Made by a program: the position numbers and the translations under genes. DNA of 64,000 bases. Source: Aptenodytes patagonicus. Its lineage: Eukaryota > Chordata > Aves > Sphenisciformes > Spheniscidae. This document shows, piece by piece, positions 46,036 through 59,823 of this stretch. Under the pieces are notes generated by a model that searched no databases, was not told where the DNA came from, and worked only from the letters and a program-made list of their open reading frames with translations. The stretch is taken from assembly GCF_965638725.1 (NCBI RefSeq), contig NC_134954.1:3653001-3717000 (forward strand). The letters run 5' to 3'. How positions within the stretch are numbered: the first letter of the stretch is position 1; each line of letters begins with the position of its first letter.

Positions 46036-49000
46036 AGTAATCTGGTATGCAGTCTGGGTGACATGGGTCGTGTAGGCAACGGACTATAGGCAGGCATTAG
46101 TCATTTGGCAACAGTGCCATTATTTAAAAACAACCTGAAGACAATAATTGGATCTCACTCACTGCTTCAATGTGCTTTTTAAAGGTGCTGCTAGCTACTA
46201 CAAACTTTTCCAGTGCAAGTGTAAGGGAAATATTCAGCTCATGAGACAGAAAGAACCATTTGACCTCTTTTCTTCTCAGTCTGTCCTGTGTATAGAAGAA
46301 AAGGTGGGGCTAGGCTGACATTTATTTTTCTGAGAAGAAACCAGCCTGTCTTTAAATTGTTCTTTGGGTTTTTCCATCTGATTTTATAAATGACATGTTA
46401 TTTTACTGCACCCTTAACTGGAAACAGACCTAAGAGTTTTGATGAGAATATGTTGTGTCTTTTTCTTAGTAGCTGCTAGTACTGGGGAAGGTGCAGTGGA
46501 CAGAGTGTCGGGGGAAAAATCCTGTGAAACGCCAACTGTTAAACTAAGGCTTTTGGATGAGTTTAGGAAAGAGAGATTGCTCTCAATGGTCCCTGCAGTT
46601 TTGCTCATTTCCTTATAGACCCGTTTTTATGGGGAAAAATAAAATGCCTTTCAAAGTCAGGAAGGATGAAAATACTGGGCATAACCTACAAGAAGGTTTA
46701 AATTTCAGATGCACCTCTGTAGGTGTCTCTAGTTAGTTAATGGGGCCAGCTAATCGTGCTGCAGCAACATCTCAAAGTGTTAGTCCTTTTCTGCCCTGTC
46801 CAATCCGATCCACGCAGCTGAAAAGTTGCCCCATGAGAGGTATAGTAGAGACTGAATGGAAACTTCACAGGCAGATTTTAAGAGGACTGTTGCATCCCTG
46901 CAGGGCCTGCCTGCACACTATCACACTGGGAAGAAGAGGCAGAATGGCCCAGAGCATGGTGGCAAAGCAAACAGGACACTATATGGTGGGTTATATACTC
47001 TGCATCCCTTTATGAAGGACAAAGACACTCAATCTCACCACGGGGTAGAAAGGAAGACACTGGTCTGAGCTGCCAGATCTGGAAGGAAGATTGGGCACCT
47101 GTGACCTGTGAGGAGGTGGACCCCATGGCTGTGAATTGGCGATGGGGCATAACGCAAAAGCAGAAGTGTGAGAGAAGTGGGAAATCTGCTCTCATTTTAC
47201 AACGTGTTGCTTCATTTTGAGGCCTCCTATACAAGTGCTGAGCCCTTCTAGCTTGATGAAGCTCTAGTGAACGGGACAAAAAGGGGTCTTCTCGGTTTGG
47301 ACATCTTGGGTTGAGCCTTTGAAACATCTCAGTCTTTCATCAAAGTCAAGTCTGATCGCTAGAGAAGCCGGGAAGTTGAACCAGAGCCAACAGAAGTAGA
47401 CTTCAGTTTAAACAAACAGCCCCTGCTCTGTCCTTGATAGTTAACCAGAAACAGAGGTCATCTGCACGTGTCAGGAGCAGAACCATCTTACCCCCACAGC
47501 GTACAGTAACAGGTCGGTGTCTGACAAACAGTTCATTGAGATACTAAGACGGTCCAGAGCTCATCAGTTTGTATATTTTGCATATGAATGCAAAATATCA
47601 TTACTCTTCAAGGAAACTATGACACAGTTTTAGCCTTAGTGGAAGTAGCAGGTGCCTAATCATTCCCCACGTGCACACGGGCGTCTGCCCGAATTTTGCA
47701 TAGTAATTGATATCTACTATCTGCTACCTCAGATTTCTTGCAGGTTAATGCCCAGCCATTGAACTCTAATCCCTGCGTATGGTAGGATGTGCTGATGTTT
47801 GAAGGGAAACATGTAAAATTCTGGCTTTGCATCTGTAAGTGAACAGGCGGCTTCCTTTAGTTGCTGGTTGACCGAGAGAACGCAGGGGCCAGCATAATCA
47901 GCAGTTCCAGGACTTCTCTGTAAACGAATATAGGCAAGAGAAAAGCAGCAGCTTGCACTGGAGATATTCTCATAAATTCAGTGAGTAAACGCACAGGATT
48001 TGCCTTACGAGCTGCCAGACCCCTGACAGTACCCGATCCTATGGCACCACAGAAGTGAAGAAGTTCACTAAATGCATGTACCTGCTAGCACTGTGTAGCT
48101 AATACTCCTGTCTGATTAAAAGTACGAACCCCATTGGAGGAGTGATTTACAGGTGCGTCGCAAAGATTGCACAGGATTTATTTTTATTTTTTTTTTTTTT
48201 ATTTTTTAAATTCAAGAGAAACCTAGAATAACGACCTAGTCAAAGGGCGATTTTAATGGGATCTGTCCCAACAGAAGAGTTTAACTAAGACACACGGCTC
48301 AGAGACAATATCAACAGGTGAGATCCTTTCCTTTTTGTCTTCCAGAGGCCACAGTTGCTTTTCTCCTTCCAGGGCCCCAGGGCACTAGTCACCCTTAATC
48401 CCCCCAACCAGCCTCCCTGGGGGCCTTCCTCCTCCCCCCCCGACCCAGGACCCCCCCAGCCCCGGCTGGGACCCCCAGGCCCTGCACAGCTCTAGGCCAG
48501 GCTGTGGGTGCTGGGCTCAGGGCCTGGGACAGCCCGGGCCGACTGGGGGGGCTTGTTCCCTGTGGTGTGCTCGGGGACTGATGGCCCCAACCAAAGCTGT
48601 CAGGGAGCTCCTGGGCCATGGACACAGGTGTGGGTAAGGCCCCAGGTAAGGCTGATCACAGCAATTAAGGCTTATTAGCACCCCCAGGGCTTTGAGGTCT
48701 TTTCTCACAGCTCTCCTGTTTGCTCTCAGAAGATGGAAGGGAGGAAGGCGTTACTTTAAGTACTGCTTCTGTGGCTGGAAGGTATGGTTTCGGTTCTTTC
48801 TTATATCTTACATTTGCAAATATTTTTTTGTCTTATGTGGACTGGAATATCTTGTTGCAGTAAGAAAGCAGCCAGGTTCTTTTGGTGGATGAATTTGTAA
48901 GTGTGGTGAGATAGATTGTGGTACCTTAGCAGGTAATAAACCATCTCCGTGGGACAAGAGCTTTGCAGATTCCCAGTCCTGCGCAGCTTTAGGGACGTTT

Positions 49001-49860
49001 GTCTGTAGATGCCTGTGATACATCAGGAAAAGGTGCCTTCCACCTCGTGGGCTGCTCAGAGGGGGTGGAAGGGGTCACCCTGGTAGCTTGTTTAGGATGG
49101 GTCAAGCCTAGGAGATCATGGAACTTGAATTCTGCCCCTGGTTTGTCTGGGGTGGCTGGGAAGTTTCTAGTGTTTTGCAGGGCAATGCGTTCTTTGTGCT
49201 GCGAACCCGTGGTTTGAAAACTGTGATATGACTCACCACAGTCAAATGTTGCGTTCAGTCATTCGTCCCACGTATTTGCTGGGTGACCTACGGACCAGTG
49301 CGTGGGCGTGTTGTGTGGTGTGTATCCCCAGCTGTGCCCAGTTCACAGAGGATGTGTGCATATGGGACGCATTTGCTTGAGAGCCTGGTGTTTTAGCAGG
49401 AAGAGCTCATGCTTTTGAGCTTTGTGGGTCACTGCTTCAATCCTTGATTCGGCCAAAACGTCCCATGGTGGTGCACTCAAAGCTCTGAAGTTTGCTTCAG
49501 TTGAATAGTAAAGTGCAGGGCAAGAGGGAGCAGGAGGCAGACTTGCAGATACCACAACACAGGCACAATAACCCCTGTTGCCACAACTGCGCTAGGTTAG
49601 GCCCAGTTTCCAGAAATGTAAGATGAACTTTAGTTGGGGTGCGGTTTTTTTGGTGCTTTTTTGGTTGGTTGGGTTTTTTTCCGGAAAGCTGTAAAGACAT
49701 GCAAACTCACTGATAGGAGTTCCTTTTCACTGACAGTCCCTGCTATCGTCACTAAACCTGAACAGAGGCTTTGTGGATAAATATTTCACTAGTCTTGAAA
49801 TGTTCTAAGCAGAAAAGGCAGTGAAAGGTGTTACAGTCTTTCAGATTCTTCAGTAAATTT

Positions 49861-52800
49861 GGCTCATGTGTGTTTGTCTGTATGTGCATGCGTGTGCACT
49901 TGCCTATATGTATGTATGGTCGTATGGGGCAAGAATAAAACCTCTGTTTGATAGCAGGGAAGGTTGCACCAAAAAGCTGAAGGGTGATCCGAGAACCAGG
50001 GTGGCAAGTGAAGTACGCTGCTTTGTTCTGATATTTCATGTGGAATATCAGTGTTTGTGAGAATGGTAGTTCTGGGGCAGAGTGCAAATTTTTTGAGTCT
50101 CTAGTACATACTGCCTTTAGGAGGCATTGGAAGTAAAAGTCTTCTGGAGCACAATGAGCAGAGGCACTGAGACATGGCAAACTGAAGGTGGAAAGAACAC
50201 ATAGCTTTATTTTCAAGTATCTGTTCCTTGGAAGCTGCGGGGCATATTAATGGGTCCTTCGCGTTGCTTGCTGTCTCAGGGCAGCAGCTGCCACCTGGAA
50301 CTGGAGGGAGAAATTGCAAAGAACAGTCATCAGCAGTGGATTGGCCTTTGGGCACTCTTTTTATAAAAGATATATGAAAAGTTGCCTGGAAAGAACTGCC
50401 AAAGCATAATTATTACCTGGGGATCTGCCCGTGAAAAGCAATGCACAGGCAGAGACCAAGTCTCGGGAACTATTGAATTACTGGCAAAAGAGGCTCGAGG
50501 AAATGGGGAAATTAACTAAAAATTTCCCAAAGCTATTTTTCATCATAAATTATAAAAATGGCAAATTCTGCTCAAAGTTCATATTGTCTTGCTTTTTATG
50601 TGCTGTTCGTGTTGCCATAGCGCTAGAGCAGTATGTGGAGGTAAAAGCGATACGCTGTACTGCCCTTGCTGAGGCAGGCAAGCAGAGTCCCACCGCGTTC
50701 CCCCGGAGTCCCTGCAGACAGGAGAGCTGTGGCTTCACGCAGGTATAAGCTGGCATCGAGGTGTGCTAGAGACGATTTAGTAAAATTGGCTGCTGCTCTT
50801 GTAACCTCCCTGTTCCCTGTCCCTTTCACTGTCTAATGGCAGCACAGCCCTGGCTGGCATTTTGTCCCTGTCTGGAGTAGGAGCTGCCACCAAGACTCTC
50901 CAGTCTGGGAAACTATTGCTTCTCACAGAGGCCAGGCGCTACGCGGGTCCTGGTGCTCCTACTGACTTGCATTCATGGTTTTCCTCTTGTTTTCAGGCAC
51001 TGTGTAGTTTCTGGGAACCATAATCACAGCTGAAATCCCAGTTTGCTAGGGGCACGTTCCCTGTTTTTATTCTTGTAATCAGATTTTTATTAAAGTTTGA
51101 AGTTATTAAACTGAACACTGTGGTCTCTGGCTGAGAAAGATGCTGAGCAACAAATATCAGGATGCTGAGGGACTATTTTGGGCAAGTATTGTTCTGTGCT
51201 TCTCTTGCTTTTATTGTCTTCCTTACGCATCCATTATAGGGTATTCTTGGAGATACTGTGCGAGATGGCTCTTTTGGTCTATCAAGTAATAGCCATTTTT
51301 ATCTTCTTAAGCTTTACAGACATACCTTATCTAGGGGGGGAAAAAACCTACTTACACAGAAAAAGCTTATTAAAATATTTACAATAATGGACCAAGATAC
51401 TGTGTTATTGATGTTGTAAGCTGCTAAAATTTCTTGGATACTCATGTTATGGTATTACACTTAGACTCGAAAGGGGTTGTTCTCCGCTAGTGCAGTTTGC
51501 ATCCTTCTATTCTGCGAAAGTAGAAGGAAACATTTATTCTTCACGTTGTACTGCCAGGCTGAGCAGAACTTGGTGGCTGAAATTCTTGAGCTGATATGCA
51601 TGGAAACACAGAATGACAACCTTTTGAGTCACTCTCAAAAAGGCTGAAGGTTCAGCACATGTGAGACAGTAAAATTGTATCTCCATGAGAAGAAAGTAGC
51701 TCGTGCAAGCACTGCTGTGCATGAGCCAGAGACCCACAAGCTGTTACTGGCTTTGCAAATGAGCGCTTACGTGAGTAAACCATGACTTTCAAACAGTTTG
51801 ACCTTTTGCAGGTATACAGAAATGCAGATGCAACAATAAACAGGTCATGGGGAGAAAAAAAGCTGGTCGCATTTGTAGCAAAAGCAGGTAGGCTGTGACA
51901 CTGCTAGAGTTTAGCCCACTGGTAGGCCAGTGGATAAAGGATTTTTAGATAAAGAGCTTTAGAAGTGGGAAGAGTACTGTCTGAATTAAGAACTGATTTT
52001 TAGCTTGTCTATATTATGAAGATTGCCTAAACTGTTATGTTCCTTTTTAGTCACTTGTTTCCAAAAAGGGATGCGGTTCCTTGTGATGTGCCACCTTCAA
52101 AAATAGAAATCAGTTCCCAGAGATGCAAGTCATAAGGAGTAGCTGAAGCTTATTGCCCTCAGCATGATTGAAATCATTGTTTAAAAGTGAAGAAGAAGGA
52201 TTGTTTGGGTTTGGGTTTGTGTATCACATGTGCATGTAAATAAAGGACCTAGATATCTATTTTTGCTATAAAAGGGGTTTATATCACTACAGTGAAAACC
52301 TTCAGGTCTGCTTAAGGACAGAATTTAAAGAGCTCTGCCTCCACAAAGGCTCTGAAATTGCTGGTCAGGTTATTTTTAGAAGATCTTGGCTTGCTCAGAC
52401 TACCATAGCAATGAGGACTGCTAAAATCTGCCCTCTGTCACAACTCTTATGTCGTCTGGGTCTGTTTGCCAAGTGCTTGGTGTGTCCTAGCACCGCTGCA
52501 AACCATGGCATGCTGAGAGAGGTTCTGGGTGGTCCTCTGGGAAGGCTCTCAGGTGAGCAAAGGGGCTGAATTTAGGTGGCCATGACCTCTCCAAGCTCTG
52601 GATACCTCCAAACAGTTTATTGTTCTGTGGGTATAAACGGTGCCGAACAAGCAGGATGCACTGACTGTGCACTGTGTAAGCACAAGGCAGAATTGGGAAA
52701 GGGCTACTCAAAGTGGTATTCACTCATAGTAACTTAAAGCTTATGCTATAGGTCCCTGGTGTACTGGTTTAGTACTTCTAAATTTGCCCCAAAGCCAGTG

Positions 52801-53800
52801 TTTGTGAAATTGCTCTGCTCATGTGCAGCAGTCCTGAAGAATTCAATTTGCTGGGCCTGACGAGAGTGGCTCTGATTATTACATGCACGTGACAAACACC
52901 AGGTTTCCCTGCTCTTGTGGGATGGGGTCACTGCGCGTGAGTCGCAAAAGCAGGCTCTTCAGACATCCAGTGCTCGTGGAGAGCAATCAGGTTCACTGCA
53001 CACACAGTGAAAAGGACCCTTCTGACTTGTCAGGTATGTGACTGTGGATGTCAGGGCCCCCTGCCCTCTTAAGATGTCTCTAGTATTCTCTCTAAAAAAA
53101 GGTGGTATTGAGAGCCCAGATCTATGAAATGTAAGAATGATGTTGAGAAAGCAACTCTTTTTTGGTTTCCTGGTGCTCCGTTTTCTCCAATGATAGGGAA
53201 CACTAACAGGCATTTTCTGCAGTCCTATCAGGTCTTAAAAATGTAGTTCTAATCTTAAAATTCTGGTTCAATCCCAAAGCACTCTAAATTTGAATTCCAG
53301 TCTGTTAAAGCTCCTTACACTTCTATCATTTCTTCTCTGACTATGCAAAATCCTTCAGTTCATTTTATTCTTCATAATGGCCCACACGGCCTGATTGTGC
53401 GGTCACATAGTAGACTATGTATATAGAGACTTTATATCCTGCTAACCTGTGTGATATGATTTGTGTGTCCTGACACAAAGCTGCACTTCTGGTGTATTTT
53501 ATGGCTATAATTTAAAGATTCTTGTAACTTATGCCTATCTGACTTTTTTTTTAGCTGAGCAGAAAGTCTGAGCAAAAATAACTAAAAAAACCCCACTAAC
53601 TTTATCTTTCAGGGTGGAAAAGAAGAGTGTGTTAATAGGTGCAGAGACACTGCTGCCTTATGTCATTGGCTTTTAGGATTGCTAGTTCCTGCTTCCTTTT
53701 AAAATTGAACTGTCTCTGCAAATATGTTTTTCTTTCTTTATTCTATTGTATTATGACTCAGACTCGATTAAATGTCTAAAGAAAACCTATAGATCACCTA
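49861..53800. other. Intergenic, no gene recognised
   Basis: Begins with a decayed TG-rich tract (about 49868-49920). The rest is unique-looking, A/T-rich and CpG-poor. No frame resembles a known protein. Confidence 0.5.
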
Positions 53801-53804
53801 AGTC

Positions 53805-53895
53805 AATCAAGACTGGATTGTAGGTATTTAAATGCCTAACCTATAAAGAATTCAACAGGAGTTAAGCACGCTAAGGTATTTGAAGGTCTGAGACT
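53805..53895. repeat. Ancient amniote repeat fragment (probable)
   Basis: GTAGGTATTTAAATGCCTAA and TTCAACAGGAGTTAAGCACG, then AAGGTATTTGAAGGTCTGAG, follow the layout 'TTAGGCACCTAAAT ... TTCAATGGGAGTTAGGCACCTAAATACCTTTGAGGATCTGGGC' of a repeat family common in turtles and crocodilians. Confidence 0.45.
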
Positions 53896-56810
53896 TTGCT
53901 AATGAAAGGAGCTGGATGATGCTTTTTTATCTCCAGGTTGGAATAGAAAGGTATTCTGAGCTTTCCCTCGCTCGCTCAGTTCCTGCCCTGACTGCTGAAT
54001 TCCCAAGGGGGGGAAGGAGAAGTGCGTTGTGCGTGCCATGGGAATGCACATTGCTGATACAATGGCCCGATCACCCGTTCACTGCCAGCTAGTCCCTGTA
54101 GAGCTGTAAGATGGCAGCTCTTCAGGTTGTCGTAATGCTCGTAGAGTCAAACTTGAGCCTTCCGCTCGCCAGGCCTGGTACATGAGCGCAATGAGAAGGA
54201 GTAAGTCTGGTTGGTTTGTTGCACTCTGTACTCCCTGCTTGGTCTCTTTTTACAGCCCCTCTGATAGAGGAGATGGATTCTGTTTGGGAGTGGGATGTTG
54301 GTTAGTGTTGAGCTGCTGTAGCTTTAGCCCTGGGTTCTGTGAACCCTTATATGAAGCAATTCATTTGGGGCTCGGGGTTTTAGAAACCCACCAGGGAAGA
54401 CAATGAGAGTGTATGGACTAGGGGAGGAGATGGTGCTTTTTAAGCAGCAGCGATTTAGAAGAAGCTCCATCAGGCTGAGGATGGAGCTTTATATATACCT
54501 TTTTTTATATAGGTATATATTTTATATTTTATATTTTTTTAATAAAGGTATATATTTTATATATACCTTTAGCATATGTACGTGCCTGATAGGATGGGAT
54601 ATTCAGTGGTATTCATGTTTAAAAGATACTTTTTCTTCTCGTGAACTGTCTGGCTCCCTTTCCCTTGGAGCTCTCCGTGTTCACTGTCTGAATTGATGAT
54701 GTGGGTAAGATCAAATTCAACCTGACAAAATAAGTCAGAGGATGTGAAATTCTCCCTTTTCCCAGCCTCCCCTGTGGGCAAACAAATGCCATTTCACCTT
54801 AGTGAAAAGTTATTTTGCTAAGGATTGAGACTTTTAGATTTAGTGAAACTACGCAGTTTTCTGCATGTGGAGATAGTTCTGGGGTTTGTGTTAGGGTGGT
54901 TTTGTTTGGTTTGTTTTTCTTGCATAGATCTACTTGTGATCCTTAAGGTGGAATCCCTTAAGAAGGGATTATTCAGTGCTGGCAACTCATTCTTTCCTGC
55001 CCTTCCTGGCAGTCACCTTCCTCTGAAGACTAGGCATCGCTGTCCATGGCATCAGGCAGAGCGGCAGTGCTTGAAAGTGGTTTTGCTTCGGGCAGGGATA
55101 CTATGACATTTGGAGAACAAATATGTAGGTCAAGGGATAAACCCCACTGCTCTTTTTGCTTCTAGATATTTAACTATTACCTGTTAGCTAGGTTGCCCTC
55201 ATTAGTTTTTTTTTTTCCTTAGTCTCATACAAAGACAGAGCTAAGGGCCACACCTGTTGATGAGGAGCGTGACAGCTACCACAGTAAGTAACTACAACAT
55301 CAGTTTCAGCAATGGACTAAAACATCAGTTAAAAGGCAGCAACAACGCTAAACTGGAGTGTTACACTAGAGGATCCGTTGGGAAAACAGGGGCTCTAGCA
55401 GGAACCGTTCCATTAATTAAAACTCTGCAATAAGCATGGCCGTTGCTCTGCTTGCGCTGGTTCTTTCTGTCCAAACCCCATGACTAAGCAAAAGAAACAA
55501 TCTTGAGATATGTTTGTAAGCAGGAGGAACTTAAACGAAAAACAGAGGGAGGTGGAAAGAATGGGGTGTCAGGAAAAGAAAGATGCCCGTGGGAACAGAG
55601 CTCAATTTTTTTTTCTTGTCTGAAATACTCTTCATTATATAACCTTAAGAAACTTTGCTTTCGTATTAAAAGGCATTTATATTACAACATAAGCTTAGAC
55701 CTGAAAACGTGTGATCTTTGGCTTTGCTATGTTGTTTCGGGTAACACACCGTTTAAGCATAGCAATCTTTTAAAACCAACCAACCAAAAAAAACCCTCGA
55801 TGACAAACCAGTTTGCTTACCTTTGGAGAGGTATTGCATCCAATCTTGATGTTCTGTACTTTCCCTAGCCGCAAGTAATGTGATCCTACTAGGTATTGCT
55901 TATAGCTAAAGGTAATGTCTAGTCTTCAAACTCTTGTAGTACGTAGGACTAGCAAAAAGTTTTACCATTCAGCTTGAAAATTTCCTCTGGTGAGTTATAA
56001 ATGGTGTCGGCATTAATATTTGCGTGGGTGAAGGGAAAGATCTTTGACTCTCTCCGAATGTGGCATTTACACGTCTACGGTTAATGCTGTCTTTTAATTG
56101 CATGACACATCGCGATGGCTCCAAGCCCTCTCTGCGTATCCTTCCCTGTGGGACAATCTCCGCTCCTTCTTGCGTGTGTGCTGGTGTGACGTGGTCTAAC
56201 TGACTCGAACTGTTTCTCGCAAAGGTTTTGCGATGCTTTCAAATTGAGATGTCAGCACAAGTTTTTGGAACAACTCCATAAAAATGAGCGGTAACAAACT
56301 GTCAAGGCCAAATGGTATAACCCAGGTGTTTTGAAGGAATTCAGATATGAAATTACTGAGCTGTTAACTGTGGTGCATAATATATGGCTTAAATTAGCCT
56401 TGATGCCAAAGGAATAGCAGAGAGCAAACGGATGCCGGTTCTTAAGGGGACCTGGGAAGCTTAAGTTGGGTAAGGATGACTTTCTACAGGGGAAAGCTAT
56501 TAGGCAATTATAGTAAATAACAGAATTAGCAGACATACGGATACGCTGAAGAGGAGATGTTCACACAGCATTTACACAAAGAAGCCATCATGCCTCGCAT
56601 CTATCATATTTTTGTAAGGTCCCAATAATTAAGTGACTAGGCCTTGGTCTGACTTACGTTAGAGTACTAGAACTTCTTAAAAAAAACAAAACAAAACCCA
56701 AAACAAACAAGCAAAAAGCCCCAAAACACACACTCAAAGTTCCTTACCGAGATTGAGTTGGGAGTAAAGCATTAGTTTTTCACAGTGGAGCGGTTGGCAG
56801 TAATAAAAAA
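53896..56810. other. Intergenic, no gene recognised
   Basis: Contains the paired A/T hairpins at 54491-54570 and an A/C-rich (AAAAC)n-like stretch at about 56679-56735. No coding signal. Confidence 0.5.
54491..54570. repeat. Two adjacent A/T-rich hairpins with shared arms
   Basis: ATATATACCT/AGGTATATAT (54491-54500 with 54511-54520) and AAAGGTATATA/TATATACCTTT (54544-54554 with 54560-54570) are perfect inverted repeats. The arms of one hairpin can also pair with those of the other. A structure of this type could form a cruciform. Confidence 0.75.
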
Positions 56811-56811
56811 G

Positions 56812-56813
<2 letters not shown>

Positions 56814-56846
<33 letters not shown>
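56814..56846. repeat. Poly-A tract (33 A)
   Basis: An uninterrupted run of 33 A, with AATAAA at 56802-56807 just upstream. The arrangement resembles a retrocopy tail, but no source gene is recognised upstream. Confidence 0.85.
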
Positions 56847-56848
<2 letters not shown>

Positions 56849-59720
56849 AGGAAAAATACTGGGAAAATAAAAGAGAAAGCATCATCATGCCACTAACTTC
56901 ATAGCTTGTTCTTGTCTCGCTTAGTCGGTGTGGTTTTGGTCCTCTCACAGCGTTCAGAATTTTATGTGAAGATGTAGGAAGCAGTGACATGCAATTCTTA
57001 AACTCGGAAGATACGACGTGAGCTAGAGGGTGGGAAAGGCAGATCATGGCAGTTTATAGAATCGGAGGAGGTATGGAAAAGGTGACTAGTGAAGGCATAA
57101 TCAATATTTCTCATGACACGAGGACTATAAGTACATAATGAAATAATCAGCTGACAAGTTTAAAGCAAACAAAAAACCCCTTACTTTTTCCATAGAAACA
57201 TAATTAAACGATGGCATGCCTTGCCACAGGATGTTTTGAAGGCCAAACGATTCAAACCATGATTACACAAATCAATGGCAGAAAAAAATCCGTGAAGGGC
57301 TCCCGAACAGTAGATACAGTCTCTGGTTGAGGAAGTTCAGAGCTGGGAGGATACACTAGGGAAATATTATTGTATACTTGCGCTACTTTCTCTAGGCATC
57401 CCAGCTGCTGCGAGGGAAAATCGGCAGATTAGATGGATCTTTGACCCGACCCTGTACGTGCAGTGTTGCTGGGGAATCTCCCTGGTATATTCCAAGGAAG
57501 CCTCTGTCGTCCTCCAGATTTCTGCCCTGTGAAAGTCTGGTTCCCGTGGACGTATGTAAAGGCAAGAGAGTAAATGCAATTTTCTTATTTCCCGCAAGAG
57601 ATTTTCAGCGTCCTCTGCCAGGTCTCCTCACACATCAGGACAAAAGAAGGCAGCTCATCTCACCTCTTGGTTTCTTAATACAATGTGATAAAACACATTG
57701 GTGTTCCACACCGGTGGAATTTCCCTTAGTCCAGTAGCTGCACAGCCAACCTGTTTGCTTCTCAGTTTGCTCCTGCAGCATGTCTGATTACTTCAGTAAC
57801 GTACCCTTTTAAGAGAGGTTATGCTGCCAGCTGATTTTTTAATTTATTTATCCCCAAATTATAGATTTGCTGAGATATATATCCTAGGGGTGAGGCCCAG
57901 CACAATAATCATGGCAAAAGTTTATTATCTGTCTTAATAATAAAGTCAAACTATTAACTGAAGGGTATGCAAGCTATTTCACTTGGTTATGATGCTGCTG
58001 TTTTGTCCAGCATAATTTAAAAGGGGTATTTTTGTGGGCAGTTGAGTGTGTGTGGGGTTGTTTTGGTTTTGGTTTTTCTTGTTTGTTTTTTTTTTTAAAT
58101 GGGGGAATTTAATTCCCATGTGTTTCGGAAACAGCTGAAAGGAGTTTTCTCAGACTTTCCCGAAAAAGTTCTGCCTCAACATCCAAAAATGGAAAATTTC
58201 AGCAAAAAGGGTTGTTTGAGCAAAGTTAAGCATGGATGAACACGGGGATTTTGCAATCTTCATATAGTAATGGTGTTTTTATAGATATGATAGCAGCGTG
58301 TAGCACAGCGGGGACTTCTGAGAGCCATGATGTTTTCGTGCGCACTAGTGATAGTTATGCGGATTCGTTGAGGCAGGTGACTAATTAGACTGCTTTTTGT
58401 CCCTGACTTTTGAGGAGATTAGCTTTTGCTTCCCATGTGCTATTCCTAAAAAGCCCTAATAATATTCAAATATCCCAGCTTCAAACTAAAAGAATCCAAG
58501 CTGCGCAGTTGGATACCATATGGAAAATGTTTAAGTTGGTAGCTTAAAATTCATCTGTGCTGTGGTTAGAAACTCGGTGAACAGCTGTGGAAATCAAAAC
58601 CAGATGAGTAATTGGATCTGCTATCTTTGGGAACAGAATCCAATACACGGTTTTAATTTACTATGCATTTGGATGCTCAGCGTGGTGTTGATGGGAATGC
58701 AGCGAAGACAACGAGCAGGAGTTTTGATGAGTGTGGTAGTTGTGCCGCCTTCCCAGGCTGGTGGCGTCCCTCCCAGGTAGTCTTCGGTACGTTGGTCGGA
58801 GTTGGGCTGAGGAAATCTGTACTACCGCTGTTCTTTCTGAAGTTCCCCTGGGCAAATACCCCAAATTTCCAAAGAATATTAGCCGACAGGAAGAGAATAT
58901 CTTTCTGATTGCTTGCGTGTGGGCTAGCTCAGTACGTGACCGTGCCTTCAGATGGCAGCTTTCGGGCGCTGTTGCCTGGAAGCTGTGGTGTTCTTCCTGC
59001 AAAGGGCAAATTCTGTGCTTGGGGTCTCGAGCTGGAATGGGCACGCGAAGCCGTAGGTGCTGTGCCCGCCTCTTGGGTGGGAGGCCGTGGAAACTCTGGG
59101 CAGCTATAAACTCGGGAAGCCTGACTGTATCACCCACCGCAGAAATCAACCGACTTAGCACTGAAAGGCTCTACTTCCCCGTTTCCAACTGAAATTATAA
59201 ATATCACGGGTTTGGAGCTTAAGGGGAAATGAATCAAGCAGAGCAGGGTTTTCTTTTGGAAGCAAAACCAACTTTAAACGTTTTTACTTTGTATAGTTTT
59301 TGTTTATACAGCATCTCTAAGAGATAGTTCCTCACTGGTTGTTTGACAGGGTTTTGTAAAGAATGATGCTTATTTAAGAAGATATCTAAATTGCAGGTTG
59401 TCTTCCCTAGTGAGGTGTATTTATGCATGAAACTTCTGCTGTACCGAGACACGGTCTGCAGACATTTCCCCCAAAGCACACAGACAGCCTTGCCTTCCTT
59501 GTGCCTGTCGTCCTAGCTGTACGCTTGAAGGTAAAGGGAAAAGATATTGGTTTCCTTTGTTTGCCAGGCACTCCCATTTTATATTTGTGTGTCTTAAACT
59601 CAAGAACTGCAGCCCCTGGCTTGCTGCTGCTGCTTGGTAGCCCTCCCTCCTGCATTTGGCTAGATGAAAGGGGGAGCGAGTACCTCTCCAAAGGATGCGA
59701 GAGGCGACTGATCTGTGATC
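56847..59720. other. Intergenic, no gene recognised
   Basis: A/T-rich unique-looking DNA with a G/T-rich low-complexity tract at about 58051-58098. The 150- and 166-codon frames at 58661-59192 lie on opposite strands of the same DNA and have no recognisable domain. Confidence 0.5.
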
Positions 59721-59723
59721 CCG

Positions 59724-59823
59724 CTTTGCCGGTAGGTAAGCATGGTGGTGCAAGAGAGCTGGCTGTAATCGCGTTTGGGCAGCAGGTAAACACAACTGTG
59801 CAAAAGAGCTGGCAAAAGGCCAC
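59724..59823. repeat. 50-bp degenerate tandem repeat (two copies)
   Basis: Copy 1 (from 59724, with GTAGGTAAGCA and GTGCAAGAGAGCTGGC) and copy 2 (from 59774, with GCAGGTAAACA and GTGCAAAAGAGCTGGC) align over about 40 bp at a 50-bp offset. The divergence suggests an old duplication. Confidence 0.7.

Larger units (their letters stand above)
45102..49860. other. Intergenic, no gene recognised; scattered old repeat relics
   Basis: CpG-poor DNA with two probable SINE relics near 45.52 and 45.96 kb, a T-run at about 48180-48206 and a C-rich patch at about 48.40-48.56 kb. A further faint tRNA-like stretch (GAGCTCATGCTTTTGAGC near 49404) may be another SINE relic. No coding signal. Confidence 0.5.

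Noticed and set aside
58661..59192. 166-codon (-) and 150-codon (+) frames
   Set aside because: Antisense to each other, with no domain and no conserved start. Most likely chance.
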